Source: Prochlorococcus sp. AG-402-K14
GTDB lineage: Bacteria > Cyanobacteriota > Cyanobacteriia > PCC-6307 > Cyanobiaceae
Assembly (NCBI GenBank): GCA_003216815.1
Contig: QCIG01000003.1
Location: forward strand, 39,016-103,015
Direction: 5' to 3'
DNA: 64,000 bases
Positions within the stretch are counted from its first letter, which is position 1, and the number at the start of each line of letters is the position of its first letter. This document shows positions 1 to 9,798 of the stretch, piece by piece. The notes beneath the pieces are model-generated. The model was given only the letters and a program-made list of their open reading frames with translations, was not told the origin of the DNA and ran no database searches. Both the position numbers and the translations under genes were made by a program.

Positions 1-728
1 GTAATAGCTAAAAGCAAATCCACATTACATACCAAATCACATATCCTCAGCTCTAATCGATTTAAGATATGAGGTCTTTCTGGACCATTTGGCCTTACTG
101 ATGTCCATAAATGCCTTTCATTATGCATATTGCCCTGATTTAGTTGCTGTTGAACCCATGTCACATAATGTGCATGATCGAAAAACATAGGAACATCTGA
201 CGGTGTCTTCGGGAATTGAACCCATCTTTGAGAATGTACCCCAGTTGCATTTCCTCCAAGGAAAGGAGAACTAGCACTTAATGCAAGAAATAATGAGGCC
301 TCACACCTAACCAAACGAAGAGCTGAAAAAAGTAAGGATAAATTTTCAATACCTAAATTGATGTGAATACTTGCTGTTACAACATTGGTTCCATAATTTT
401 TTTCGATAAATGAATGATATGTGTTTTCTGAATCAGACCTTTCAAAAATTTTAGTATTCCCAAGACTAAGAGTACTTCCAGGCAGAATCGTCAATTGTTT
501 CAGATCAAGCCATTTCCTAAGTTTTTGTCTTGGTAATAAAAGTGCATGTTTTAAAACTGTATATCTTTGATCTGGAACAGTTATGTACTCAAGGTTTCTT
601 TGATCAGGTTCTTTAACAAAATCTGAGAGATCTTCAGTGATAGCTGAAGCGATCCCTACATTTTTGCCAGCGAATGTACCAGTAAAAAGCTCTACTTCAA
701 ACCCCTTTAAAAGCATCAAGTTAGTCAT
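1..728 (-). CDS. gshA: Glutamate-cysteine ligase, cyanobacterial type (3' end cut by window)
   Basis: First step of glutathione synthesis: ATP-dependent joining of L-glutamate and L-cysteine in the cytosol. Reading the minus strand from an ATG at 728 gives about 242 open residues running off the left edge. They begin MTNLMLLKGFEVELFTGTF and include PNGPERPHILNRLELRICD near the edge, which I recognise as the GCS2-type ligase of cyanobacteria. The ATG overlaps the TGA stop of the upstream trpE (ATGA), so translation is probably coupled. The C-terminal part is not visible. Family call is fairly sure; intactness cannot be judged. Confidence 0.82.
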   Translation of the reverse strand, partial: MTNLMLLKGFEVELFTGTFAGKNVGIASAITEDLSDFVKEPDQRNLEYITVPDQRYTVLKHALLLPRQKLRKWLDLKQLTILPGSTLSLGNTKIFERSDSENTYHSFIEKNYGTNVVTASIHINLGIENLSLLFSALRLVRCEASLFLALSASSPFLGGNATGVHSQRWVQFPKTPSDVPMFFDHAHYVTWVQQQLNQGNMHNERHLWTSVRPNGPERPHILNRLELRICDLVCNVDLLLAI

Positions 729-2245
729 AAGTCAGGAGCTTCTAAGCAAGCTAAAGCAGTAAACATTCCTTTCGCTTTATTTAAAGTTTCTTGGTGCTCA
801 TTAGAAGGGATGGAATCTGCAACAACGCCAGCTCCAGCTTGCACTTGAACAGTAAATTCATTTTTGTTATTCCTACGAACAACCATTGTTCGGATAGTAA
901 TAGCAGTATTCAAGGCTCCATTTAAATCTAAAGAGCCATAAACACCTGAATAAGGACCTCTACGTTCTTTCTCTAATTGATTAATTAGTTGCATTGCTCT
1001 TATCTTTGGGGCTCCACTAACAGTCCCAGCAGGGAAAGAAGCAATTAATAAATCCCAAACATCCTTTCCTTTATCTAAAATCCCCTCTACTTCACTAACT
1101 ATGTGCATTACATGTGAATATCTTTCGATGACCATTAATTCTTTTACAAAAACACTACCTGGAGTGCAAACCCGCCCTAAATCATTTCTACCAAGATCGA
1201 CTAACATCACATGCTCAGCTCTTTCTTTCGGATCTTTTAAAAGATCTTTCTCTAGAGTTTCATCTTGCAATTCATCTTTACCTCTTGGTCGTGTTCCTGC
1301 TATTGGGCGCAAACTAGCTTCAATACCTTTTTCTGTTTGCTGGGCCTTAACCATTACCTCAGGACTGGAGCCAATAAGTTGCCAATCCCCAAAATCAAAA
1401 AACGCCATAAATGGAGAGGGATTTACCATCCTCAAACTTCGATATAATTCAAAAGGTGTTTGTATTACAGACGACTCCAATTTTTGACTAAGAACTAACT
1501 GAAAAATATCACCTTTTTTAATAAATTCTTTTGCCAATTTAACACTCTCTTCAAATTCATTTCTTGTTGTATTACTAACCATATTAAGAGATCTATTGCC
1601 TTTCTCACTCCACTTTAAAGACTTTATTGGCTTTAAAGGAGCTGACATTAAATCTTGCAATTCCTGAATTTGTCCACAAGCAATTTCATAAGCTTTTTCA
1701 GGAGAAACTTCCTCACTTACATTTCCATATGCCACAGCGGTTATTAGACGTTTAACTTGATCAAAAATAAGAACTTTATCCATAAACATCCAAATACCAT
1801 CAGGTAAATCTTGTTCAGATAATTCATAAATAGGCACTGAGGGCTCAATCCATTGAATTAGTTCATATCCCCACATTCCAAAAAGTTGCCCAAGTTGTGG
1901 CAGGCCTGACAAAGAAACAGATTTATAAGGCTCAAGCATTTTCCGGAGCAAATTAATAGGAATTCCATGGAAGTTTTCTTGTTTTCCATTCCTCCAGCAT
2001 CTTTTCAATTGATTGCCCCTTACTGTCACCTTCCACAGAGGATCTGATGCAACAACACTCCACCTCCCAATAGTTTCACCGCCTTCTACAGATTCGAGTA
2101 ACACTCCTGGGGAACTATCATGACCAACTTTCAACCAGGTTGTAAGGGGAGTTTCTAAATCAGCAGGCCAGCTTTTTGCCAAAGGGATATAATTTGCCCC
2201 ACTGGCAGCTGATAGAAGAAATTGTTTCTTATCTAAACTAAGCAT
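725..2245 (-). CDS. trpE: Anthranilate synthase component I
   Basis: Converts chorismate to anthranilate, the first committed step of tryptophan synthesis, using ammonia from a glutamine amidotransferase subunit. The protein has the N-terminal anthranilate-synthase domain and the C-terminal chorismate-binding domain, with PIAGTRPRG, LVDLGRNDLGRV and SGAPKIRAMQLI. The open frame begins with TTG at 2266, but an ATG at 2245 (MLSLDKKQF) is a better start and gives 506 residues, normal for the family. Paralogous 4-amino-4-deoxychorismate synthase (PabB) is the alternative; the length and two-domain form favour TrpE. It overlaps gshA by four bases. Confidence 0.88.
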   Translation of the reverse strand: MLSLDKKQFLLSAASGANYIPLAKSWPADLETPLTTWLKVGHDSSPGVLLESVEGGETIGRWSVVASDPLWKVTVRGNQLKRCWRNGKQENFHGIPINLLRKMLEPYKSVSLSGLPQLGQLFGMWGYELIQWIEPSVPIYELSEQDLPDGIWMFMDKVLIFDQVKRLITAVAYGNVSEEVSPEKAYEIACGQIQELQDLMSAPLKPIKSLKWSEKGNRSLNMVSNTTRNEFEESVKLAKEFIKKGDIFQLVLSQKLESSVIQTPFELYRSLRMVNPSPFMAFFDFGDWQLIGSSPEVMVKAQQTEKGIEASLRPIAGTRPRGKDELQDETLEKDLLKDPKERAEHVMLVDLGRNDLGRVCTPGSVFVKELMVIERYSHVMHIVSEVEGILDKGKDVWDLLIASFPAGTVSGAPKIRAMQLINQLEKERRGPYSGVYGSLDLNGALNTAITIRTMVVRRNNKNEFTVQVQAGAGVVADSIPSNEHQETLNKAKGMFTALACLEAPDL

Positions 2246-2306
2246 GACTGCATAATGGCAGCCCAATATATAGATTTAAAGGGGGCAACAGTTTTAATTG
2301 ATCAAC

Positions 2307-2732
2307 TCATGCATCGTAAGTTTTTTTCCCGCTAAATTTCAAACTAGCTGGATTTGGGTTCTCGCCAATCCGCCTATTGTTATAACCTTCCTTGAGTCGC
2401 CCTTCATTAGGCTTCTCAGAAAAAACCCCATCTTTCGGGAAGAGTAATTCTCTATCTCCTCCAGGATAAATTCTATAAATTTGGGATGTTTCTATTCTTG
2501 GCTTAAATCCCCTTAATTGCGTATTCAAAGCAAAACACTGCTCTTTTCTAGCAAAATACATTAGGTTATCTCCTGCATGCATTACTGCTGCACCTCCAGT
2601 TGGAAGCTCAAAAACTTCAGAGGTTTTACTTGTCCAAGTAATTGCGTATTTCTCTTCGGTCTCAGCCGAGTTCAATAGTCCCCCAGTGCTACCTATATGC
2701 TTTGGAAGTGATCCAGGTAATACTTCTGTCAT
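2307..2732 (-). CDS. psaD: Photosystem I reaction centre subunit II
   Basis: Stromal-side extrinsic subunit of photosystem I that helps dock ferredoxin and stabilises PsaC. The 141-residue product matches the compact cyanobacterial Psa[21 protein letters not shown] near the N-terminus, [20 protein letters not shown] in the middle and [19 protein letters not shown] in the C-terminal half, with many basic residues. It starts with ATG and has 96 bases upstream before the kinase gene, enough for its own promoter. No tandem TTACA motif (HLR1, the RpaB site) is apparent there. Confidence 0.97.
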   Translation of the reverse strand: MTEVLPGSLPKHIGSTGGLLNSAETEEKYAITWTSKTSEVFELPTGGAAVMHAGDNLMYFARKEQCFALNTQLRGFKPRIETSQIYRIYPGGDRELLFPKDGVFSEKPNEGRLKEGYNNRRIGENPNPASLKFSGKKTYDA

Positions 2733-2828
2733 TTTTTTAATTAAATCTGCTTATTCTTTATAATTTTAAATTAGCACTTTATTTTGTGCCTTTTGACTCA
2801 TCTTCTCTCAACTTCACACGCGTCAACA

Positions 2829-4220
2829 TTAATGCAACTGGTCAAATTCTTTCCCCTCAGAAATAGGAAAAAATATCGTAATCCCTCTATCTCTTCTATT
2901 GGTAAGGCGGCCACCAAGACTTTTTAAAAGCCTTTGAGTTGCAGCCTGACTGAGTTGCAAATTACCAGTCGCTGGATTCCAACTAAGTACTGGCCCAATT
3001 TCCTCATTTGAAACATTTTCTGATACTTCTGAATTATTTAATGAGGAAAGCTGGGTTAAAATTTGAAGCTTTAGTCTGTGACCAGCTGGTCTTAATTTCA
3101 AAGTTAATTCTCCACCCGATTGCAATCCTCGAGTATTACGGTCAATTAAACCGGTCAACATCAATTCAAGACCTTCAGAATCACTTAAAACTTTGGGCAA
3201 ATCTTGAGCAATATCAAGAATAAGTTTTAAGCCTTTTCTCTCTAACTGACTGCCCCAAACTGGTGAGAGCATTGTGAGCATTTTCCCTAAATCAGTTAAA
3301 GCTAAATTTGTTTCATCAGGCTTACTTCTCTCCAACTCAACCGCATTAAAAATCAAACCAAAGCGATCAATTTGTTCTGTGCATTCAATATCTATTTGTT
3401 TCAAGCGATTTTCAACGACTTTGGGTAAATCTTTCTTCCTTAGAAGGGATCTTATTAAGGTTCTTATGGTCGCCAAAGGTGTTCTGATTTCATGTGTCAA
3501 AGCTTCTAGTAAAGAAATTTCACTAGTTTTTGAAGTTGATTTGTGATCGTTAACTATATTATCTGGCATAGTCTGGATATTTAAACTTGGCGCAATATCA
3601 GCAAGTCGTTGCGATAACAAAGGCCAAAAGACTTTAGATAAATCATCATTTGTTTTTAGCTGGCCCATCTCCTCAAGAGAATTTCTAAGATTATTTGCTT
3701 GTTCAATATTTTCTGTATTCAATCTATTATCAAGCAATGTCAAGAGATCACTCAAAGTTTCTGGATCACTTCGCATTAACAATTTTCGATCATGATTTTT
3801 ACCTTCCAAAGCCAAAGCAATTTGAATTTCAGGAGTGATAACTATTAGCAATGGATCATTGCCATCTTCCTCTAAAAGAGTCAAGCGCTCATAGTTTGAA
3901 GAATCATTATGAGTATCTATCGGAGATGATTTACTAGGAGGCAAAATCCCAACAGAAGGATTTGTAAGGTTTAACAAATCTTTTGGAGCCCACACCCATC
4001 CTTGAAATTTTTTCAGTAATTTAGGTTCATATAAAGCAGGTAACGGGGAAGAAAGCCACAAACCCCGAGTCAGATTCATAGGTAATAAAATGTCCGATTG
4101 AAGAGTATCTAGAGCTGCCCACCACATTCTGCGAACCGTAGTTTCACTGCATGAAATTTGTGGTACGCCTTGAGCCATCCTTTGTTGTAAATCCTGAATA
4201 GTGACTAAAGGTTCGCTCAA
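2829..4220 (-). CDS. Histidine kinase-like protein with degenerate ATP-binding domain
   Basis: A two-component sensor-like protein of about 463 residues with no transmembrane segment. The dimerisation/phosphoacceptor box is intact (EALTHEIRTPLATIRTL, His about residue 243). The expected catalytic domain is not: the N-box position reads LMLTGLIDRNTRG, lacking both conserved Asn, and no DxGxG or GLGL box follows. Only the final GGRLTNRRDRGITIFFPI resembles a kinase C-terminus. The longest frame starts with TTG at 4232, but GGAGG at 4227-4231 sits five bases before a second TTG at 4220, so I use 4220. It could be a pseudokinase, or a kinase of a divergent subclass. Confidence 0.75.
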   Translation of the reverse strand: MSEPLVTIQDLQQRMAQGVPQISCSETTVRRMWWAALDTLQSDILLPMNLTRGLWLSSPLPALYEPKLLKKFQGWVWAPKDLLNLTNPSVGILPPSKSSPIDTHNDSSNYERLTLLEEDGNDPLLIVITPEIQIALALEGKNHDRKLLMRSDPETLSDLLTLLDNRLNTENIEQANNLRNSLEEMGQLKTNDDLSKVFWPLLSQRLADIAPSLNIQTMPDNIVNDHKSTSKTSEISLLEALTHEIRTPLATIRTLIRSLLRKKDLPKVVENRLKQIDIECTEQIDRFGLIFNAVELERSKPDETNLALTDLGKMLTMLSPVWGSQLERKGLKLILDIAQDLPKVLSDSEGLELMLTGLIDRNTRGLQSGGELTLKLRPAGHRLKLQILTQLSSLNNSEVSENVSNEEIGPVLSWNPATGNLQLSQAATQRLLKSLGGRLTNRRDRGITIFFPISEGKEFDQLH

Positions 4221-4667
4221 AATAACCTCCAAATTTGACGCAATCCTTCAAAACCATTGAATTGATTAGATTTTGAAGAACAAAAATTCATAAAAAGCAG
4301 AGTGAAAATGTCTTGAATTTTTCTAGACTGTTTTTACTTAAAACTGAATTGAGAATTCTCAATCAATTTGTTGAATAAGCAAAAGATTTTGTGAAAAAAC
4401 ATGCTTGTGAGACCTAGCGGTCTATTTACTTAAGATTGAAAGGAGTAATACCAATTGCTCCTAATAGAATCGTTCAAGTTCGCCAAGAAATTATGATAAC
4501 TAATTTAGTGAAAATCTTGTTTTAACTAATGGTGAGGATTCCTTCCTTTACATAACCAATAAAACTCACCTTAAGGTGATACCTCCCAATTTAGTCAACT
4601 TAGTCTCGGAAATCTATTACAACTCTTGTTAGAACAAGAATAGCTTCAAAAAAGTTCAGGCATATTT
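4221..4667. other. Structured intergenic region, possible small RNA or operator cluster
   Basis: About 450 bases with no convincing gene, unusually long for this compact window. It lies between the kinase start and the rodA stop, so it must hold the kinase promoter. It contains several near-perfect inverted repeats: ATTGAGAATTCTCAAT (4348-4363), AGACC-TAGC-GGTCT (4410-4423), TCACCTTAAGGTGA (4566-4579) and TCTTGTT-AG-AACAAGA (4624-4639). None is followed by a clear T-run on either strand, so they are not obvious terminators. Confidence 0.4.
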
Positions 4668-5933
4668 TCAAAGGTTTTTTCTTATGGATTGACCACGTCT
4701 AGAAACAGATAAACAAAAGCCTAAACTTATAAAATTAACCAATAATGCAGTTCTTCCATAACTCATAAAAGGCAATGGAATTCCGGTAACAGGGCCTAAG
4801 CCAATAGTCATAAATATATTCACCATAATCTGAAAAATAAACATTGAAGCTATTCCAATCACAACCAAAGATTCAAAATCACTTCGCGCAATAAAAGCTA
4901 TTTTAATTAATCGAAGAATTAGAATAGACAATAAAAATATAACTAATAAAGATCCCAAAAAGCCTGTTTCTTCTCCAAGAGCACTAAAAATAAAATCAGT
5001 ATGTTGTTCTGGAATAAATTTTAATTTAGTTAATTGTCCTTGCATCAGACCTGTACCAAACAATCCTCCAGATCCAATGCCTATTTTACTTTGAAGCATA
5101 TGATACCCACCACCCAAGGGGTCTTTACTGGGATCAAGGAACATAATTAGGCGATCTCTTTGATAATCCTTTAGAACACTGTCCCAAAACCAGGGAGTAA
5201 TTTTGGCTATTAATAAATGAAGAACAAGGACCAAGAAGGTCAATATTTTTTTATTTGGTAAAGCTTTGTATGCTATTAAACCAATTATGGGTATCCAAAT
5301 AATAAGTCCAAACTGAAACAGGCAAGCAAGTAATCCTGAAACTAAACTAGCTAAAATAATGAATGCCCATTCAAATGGCATTCCCGACCAATACAGCATC
5401 CCGAGAAGTATTGCTCCAAATACAAGAGATGTTCCAAGATCTGGTTGAATGAAAACCAGAGTCCAAGGGAAAAAAGATACCAATAAAGGTTTAGTTAAAT
5501 GAGATAAACCAGAGAATCTTTTTCGATCTAAAATAGAAGCTAAAATCAGTATTAAAGTTATTTTAGCTAACTCTGATGGTTGAATATTTAAACCTGCAAA
5601 GCTCAACCATCTCTGTGCTCCAAGTGCAGCGGTACCACTAAAATTTACATATAAAAGTGTTAAAATAGTAAAAAAATACATTGGTAAAATATATTGACGA
5701 AAAGCTTGCAAAGGAAATTGAGCCAAGACATAAACGATTAAGCAGCCTATATATGCCATGATTGCATGTTGATACCAATCTGTAATCCCAAGATGTCTTT
5801 GAGTACTTGCAATTAAGAAGCAAGACAAATGTACTAGAAAAAAAGGTACCGCCCATATTATAAAATCGATTTTTTTCCAATATTTTTTTTTTCTAACTAG
5901 TTTTAAATTAAATATTGTACTTCGGCCAAACAT
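4668..5933 (-). CDS. rodA: Cell-shape peptidoglycan polymerase RodA
   Basis: SEDS-family membrane glycosyltransferase that polymerises lipid II along the side wall with a class B penicillin-binding protein. The 421-residue product is a multi-pass membrane protein. The SEDS signatures are visible: QRWLSFAGLNIQPSELAKI, FIQPDLGTSLVFGAILLGML, EQHTDFIFSALGEE and the C-terminal GIPLPFMSYGRTAL. RodA rather than FtsW is favoured by length and by the lack of a long cytosolic N-terminal extension. It follows mrp by 18 bases on the same strand, suggesting cotranscription. Confidence 0.92.
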   Translation of the reverse strand: MFGRSTIFNLKLVRKKKYWKKIDFIIWAVPFFLVHLSCFLIASTQRHLGITDWYQHAIMAYIGCLIVYVLAQFPLQAFRQYILPMYFFTILTLLYVNFSGTAALGAQRWLSFAGLNIQPSELAKITLILILASILDRKRFSGLSHLTKPLLVSFFPWTLVFIQPDLGTSLVFGAILLGMLYWSGMPFEWAFIILASLVSGLLACLFQFGLIIWIPIIGLIAYKALPNKKILTFLVLVLHLLIAKITPWFWDSVLKDYQRDRLIMFLDPSKDPLGGGYHMLQSKIGIGSGGLFGTGLMQGQLTKLKFIPEQHTDFIFSALGEETGFLGSLLVIFLLSILILRLIKIAFIARSDFESLVVIGIASMFIFQIMVNIFMTIGLGPVTGIPLPFMSYGRTALLVNFISLGFCLSVSRRGQSIRKNL

Positions 5934-5951
5934 AATAATTAATTTAAATTT

Positions 5952-7034
5952 CTATTTAATAGTTAATGAATTAAATACAGTCCCCGCGAGTTCTAAAAAT
6001 ACTTTTGCGGTTATTGAATCTCGAGAAGTATGGACCACCGGAAGATCATTGCCAGTTCCAGAATAAATATCTGATTCTATGGGTATCTGAGCAAGTAAAG
6101 GGACATTATTTTCCATTGCTAGTTGCTTTCCTCCACCCGAACCAAAAATCTCATAAGATTTTTGAGGTTGATCAGGAGGAATAAAACAAGTCATATTTTC
6201 TACCACTCCAAGGATAGGAATATTCATTTGTTTAAACATTGCCAGCCCCCTTCGTGAGTCTTGAAGGGATACATTTTGGGGAGTTGTCACAATAATGACG
6301 CCCGCCATAGGTACTGCCTGAGCCAAAGAAAGTTGAGCATCTCCAGTCCCAGGAGGAAGATCAACTATCAAAAAATCACGTTCTCCCCAAGAAGCTTGAT
6401 ATAAAAATTGCCTAATAATACCGTTAAGCATTGGTCCTCGCCAAATCACTGGCTGATTTTGATCAATCAATAATCCCATTGAAACCATTCCGATTCCACA
6501 GGTTTCAATAGGAATAATCTTTTGTTCTGCCCCCGACCCACTTACTTCAGGAGTTGTTTCGCTAACACCAAGCATATAAGGAGTATTTGGCCCGTAGATA
6601 TCCGCATCAAGCAAGCCAACCTTAAGCCCCTTTTGACTAAGCGCACATGCCAAATTCACAGCAATCGTACTTTTTCCTACACCACCTTTACCGCTACTAA
6701 TCGCAAGTATATTTTTCACATTTGGTATTACACTTAATCCTTGAGATTGGCCACCATGTCCAGCTTGCCCTATAGGGGACTGATTTGATTGAGATGAATT
6801 TCCGATCTCAATTTGAACTTCTTCTATACCCTCCAATGACTTAATACTTTCTCTTATATCATTAGCAATTCTGTCTCTTTGATCTTGGGCAAAATCTGGA
6901 AGAGTCAATCTGGCAACTATTTTTGGTGGCTTTACCGAAACTATGTTTAGCCATCCAAGCTCTGTAATCGATCGCTTACTTCCAACATCTTTGACTGAAT
7001 CAAAAGCTTGTAAAACCTTTTCGTTGGGTTCCAT
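5952..7034 (-). CDS. mrp: Mrp/ApbC iron-sulfur cluster carrier ATPase
   Basis: Cytosolic P-loop ATPase of the Mrp/NBP35 family that delivers Fe-S clusters to apoproteins. A DUF59 (MIP18-like) domain fills about residues 1-75. The ATPase domain follows with a deviant Walker A, SSGKGGVGKST (residues 113-123), LLDADIYGPNTPYMLG and DFLIVDLPPGTGD. The CxxC motif that binds a cluster in many Mrp proteins is absent where expected: the segment reads ENMTCFIPPDQPQ, with one Cys, which I believe is common in cyanobacterial members. It starts with ATG, divergent from hemF, and probably leads a transcript into rodA. Confidence 0.93.
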   Translation of the reverse strand: MEPNEKVLQAFDSVKDVGSKRSITELGWLNIVSVKPPKIVARLTLPDFAQDQRDRIANDIRESIKSLEGIEEVQIEIGNSSQSNQSPIGQAGHGGQSQGLSVIPNVKNILAISSGKGGVGKSTIAVNLACALSQKGLKVGLLDADIYGPNTPYMLGVSETTPEVSGSGAEQKIIPIETCGIGMVSMGLLIDQNQPVIWRGPMLNGIIRQFLYQASWGERDFLIVDLPPGTGDAQLSLAQAVPMAGVIIVTTPQNVSLQDSRRGLAMFKQMNIPILGVVENMTCFIPPDQPQKSYEIFGSGGGKQLAMENNVPLLAQIPIESDIYSGTGNDLPVVHTSRDSITAKVFLELAGTVFNSLTIK

Positions 7035-7214
7035 TCTTAATTTCTAATACACTTGATAATAGTGAAAAAATCAACATATTTTCTACTTCATTATTCAATG
7101 ATGCTGGCTTTGATAATAAGTAAAATATATTCGCAATACAAACTTTTCCAATATTGAAGTGAAATTTGCATCATTTGAAAGTAGTTTTCTAAAGATAGAA
7201 AAATAAAATTAATT

Positions 7215-8261
7215 TTGTCATCCTCACAAGATCAAGCCAATTTACCGGCAACAAACTCAAGAGATCGAGCTAAACAGCTTGTTTTAGATCTTCAAGATGA
7301 AATTTGTATTGGACTAGAAACTATTGATGGAGAGGGTAAATTCCTAGAAGAATCCTGGAAGAGACCTGAAGGAGGAGGAGGACGCTCAAGAGTCTTAAAA
7401 GATGGGAAAATCTTTGAACAAGGAGGAGTGAATTTCTCTGAGGTTCATGGTAATGAACTTCCACCTTCAATAATTAGCCAAAGGCCTGAAGCAAAAGGAC
7501 ACTCTTGGTTTGCAACAGGAACCTCAATGGTTCTTCACCCCAAAAGCCCTTATATACCAACTGTTCATCTAAATTATAGATATTTCGAGGCAGGTCCTGT
7601 TTGGTGGTTTGGTGGGGGTGCAGATTTAACACCCTTCTATCCATACCTATCTGATACACGTCACTTTCATGCATGTCATAAAACTGCATGTGACACAATC
7701 AATACAGATCTACATAAGGTGTTCAAACCTTGGTGTGACGAATATTTCTTCCTAAAGCATAGAAATGAGACAAGAGGTATTGGTGGAATTTTTTATGACT
7801 ATCAAGATGGAAAAGGTTTACTTTATAAAGGACAAAACCCTAAGGGTAAGGCATCTAAGATTTCAAATGAAATAGGTAACTATTCTCTGGATTGGGAAGA
7901 TCTTTTTTCTCTTGCAAAAGCATGCGGACAGGCATTTCTACCCTCCTATGAGCCAATCATAAAGAAACGACAAAATGAAAGCTATTCCAACAAAGAAAGA
8001 GACTTTCAACTTTACAGACGAGGTAGATATGCTGAATTCAATCTTGTATGGGATAGAGGAACCATTTTTGGATTACAAACGAATGGAAGAACGGAATCAA
8101 TATTAATGTCATTACCACCCTTAGCAAGATGGGAGTATGGATTTAAGGCAGAAGAAAATTCACGAGAAGCTCTACTAACAGATTTATTTACTAAACCTCA
8201 AGATTGGTTCACAGATATATCCCTCGAAGATAAGTGTCGTCGCCATCAAGCTTTTGATTAG
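7215..8261 (+). CDS. hemF: Oxygen-dependent coproporphyrinogen III oxidase
   Basis: Decarboxylates coproporphyrinogen III to protoporphyrinogen IX using O2, on the shared route to heme and chlorophyll. The 348-residue product is full length, with [13 protein letters not shown] (about 67-79), [15 protein letters not shown] (130-144) and [22 protein letters not shown] near the C-terminus (split here across the usual HemF signature). No ATG is available; TTG at 7215 gives MSSSQDQAN. The promoter must lie in the 180 bases shared with mrp. Its last 53 bases overlap the opposing amidase-like gene. Confidence 0.95.
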   Translation: MSSSQDQANLPATNSRDRAKQLVLDLQDEICIGLETIDGEGKFLEESWKRPEGGGGRSRVLKDGKIFEQGGVNFSEVHGNELPPSIISQRPEAKGHSWFATGTSMVLHPKSPYIPTVHLNYRYFEAGPVWWFGGGADLTPFYPYLSDTRHFHACHKTACDTINTDLHKVFKPWCDEYFFLKHRNETRGIGGIFYDYQDGKGLLYKGQNPKGKASKISNEIGNYSLDWEDLFSLAKACGQAFLPSYEPIIKKRQNESYSNKERDFQLYRRGRYAEFNLVWDRGTIFGLQTNGRTESILMSLPPLARWEYGFKAEENSREALLTDLFTKPQDWFTDISLEDKCRRHQAFD

Positions 8262-9033
8262 ATACCGCATGTCTATTCAACCCATCCAAAAAAGCCTTAA
8301 CTATTGCATTTGATAAAAGCTTTATTGTTCTTTGCCTAGTTTTTACATTCCTAAGATTTTCTTCTAGTGAACCCTCTAATTTCCCAATTTCAAGAATCCT
8401 TATTTGCCTTCTTGGGGCACCTAATCCCCCTCTAAATAAAACTGGAAAACGTCCGAATCTTCTTGCGATTGATTCATCTATTTTATTTGGTATCTCATGG
8501 AAAGGTGGAATCAAACCTGCACCAACTCCATAATGACCATATGAATCAAAATGAATCTCTAAAGCATATCCACCATTTTGGGAAAATTTCTTCCCTACTG
8601 ACCAATTAGTTCTCGGATCATTAGCATCATCAATATTTCTTATACCTGGATCATAAGATCTGATATTTAACCCTCTCTCTTGACCAAGTTGAACAATTGA
8701 TTCCTGTAATTTTAAATTCCAAAAAAGTTCATCACTAATGTCAGGATCCATTGGACTTAAGCCCAACTTATCAACAGCTTCGCCAGAGGTACCAGCACCA
8801 GCTAAACCCTGAGAATCTGCATGTCCAGCCAAAATCAAAATAGGAATATCCTTACTAACATCTTTAGTGCCTATCCAACGAGCAGGGAGGTTAACTCCTT
8901 CTCCAATAAGCAGCTCAATATCATCAGTGAAATTTAAATTTTTTATAAAATATAGTTGTGAAAAAGCATAAAAAAGAAATGAGAATACTGCCAGACTTGA
9001 AATATGTAATAAACGATTTTTAACCAAAAACAT
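8209..9033 (-). CDS. Putative zinc amidase-like exported protein
   Basis: A 274-residue protein with one N-terminal membrane segment (about residues 9-29), so probably a membrane-anchored or exported periplasmic protein. [17 protein letters not shown] (His 71) and [12 protein letters not shown] (His 161) resemble the metal-binding histidines of N-acetylmuramoyl-L-alanine amidases of the Amidase_3 fold, but the usual second Glu ligand is not obvious. A wall-hydrolase role is therefore inference. It overlaps the hemF 3' end by 53 bases tail to tail and follows the CCB gene by three bases, which suggests cotranscription with that gene. Confidence 0.6.
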   Translation of the reverse strand: MFLVKNRLLHISSLAVFSFLFYAFSQLYFIKNLNFTDDIELLIGEGVNLPARWIGTKDVSKDIPILILAGHADSQGLAGAGTSGEAVDKLGLSPMDPDISDELFWNLKLQESIVQLGQERGLNIRSYDPGIRNIDDANDPRTNWSVGKKFSQNGGYALEIHFDSYGHYGVGAGLIPPFHEIPNKIDESIARRFGRFPVLFRGGLGAPRRQIRILEIGKLEGSLEENLRNVKTRQRTIKLLSNAIVKAFLDGLNRHAVSNQKLDGDDTYLRGIYL

Positions 9034-9036
9034 TAC

Positions 9037-9594
9037 TTAAATCGGAGAAGAAAGTAGAGAATTTTCACTACTAAGCGCTAGACTTTCAGATAATTCCACC
9101 TGAATGGCTATAAGCTCATCTCGATGCGCTTTGATTCGTAAAATACTGATATTGGAGATTTCTGAACTTACTAACTTAAGCTCTAATGATTCCTCTCGTT
9201 TGGATTTTTTACGATAGATAAATCCAGCTAAAGGTGCTCCAATTGCAGCCAGAAGAAGAGGCCACCAACTTAAAGCAGGATAAAGCTGAATCAAGACTAG
9301 ACCCAAGCAAGCTGAACCAAGTCCTCCTAAGCAGGATAAAAAGATTGCTAAAAAAGTACTCGAAGCAACACTTCCATTAAAGAGCAACAATTTTTCTTCA
9401 ACATTTCCTCCATTTTTTTTCCAACCACGTTCTTCCAACCAAAAACTAATTCCATTGAGCACTTCCAAAGGAGGCAAAGGAGATTGAATATCTACAATTG
9501 TTGTGCGGTCCTTACTGGCAGCCCTCAGAAAAAACACCAAACCTATAGCCAATAGGATAGTGAGAAATAAAGTTGAGGAGAATGCAGATTGCAT
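9037..9594 (-). CDS. Cofactor assembly of complex C subunit B (CCB2/CCB4-like)
   Basis: Thylakoid membrane protein thought to help attach the extra heme ci to cytochrome b6 of the b6f complex. The 185-residue product has an N-terminal membrane helix ending in GLVFFLRAASKDRTT, a short soluble stretch, a helical hairpin at about residues 75-120, and a charged tail with YRKKSKREESLELKLV. This pattern fits cyanobacterial CCB (DUF2930) proteins as I remember them. It starts with ATG at 9594 and sits immediately upstream of the amidase-like gene. The family call rests on pattern recall, so it is moderate. Confidence 0.65.
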   Translation of the reverse strand: MQSAFSSTLFLTILLAIGLVFFLRAASKDRTTIVDIQSPLPPLEVLNGISFWLEERGWKKNGGNVEEKLLLFNGSVASSTFLAIFLSCLGGLGSACLGLVLIQLYPALSWWPLLLAAIGAPLAGFIYRKKSKREESLELKLVSSEISNISILRIKAHRDELIAIQVELSESLALSSENSLLSSPI

Positions 9595-9798
9595 CTCAAA
9601 AAAACGATCAACTACATATTAATTGTTACGGAAGACATAGCTACAAAAGTGTGCTACAAAAAATAAAAATCGTTAAATCCTAATTATAAAATATTAGAAA
9701 TAATAAAATGAGTTAATTTATTGAAAATTTTTTATCATTTAAGGCATTAGAATTTGATCATACAAAAACTTATTCATTAAAAGCCCACTAAATTTGTT

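Noticed and set aside
4439..4528. Possible 29-residue peptide after a GGAG in the long intergenic region
   Set aside because: It would need TTG or ATT as start, is very short, and matches nothing I know.
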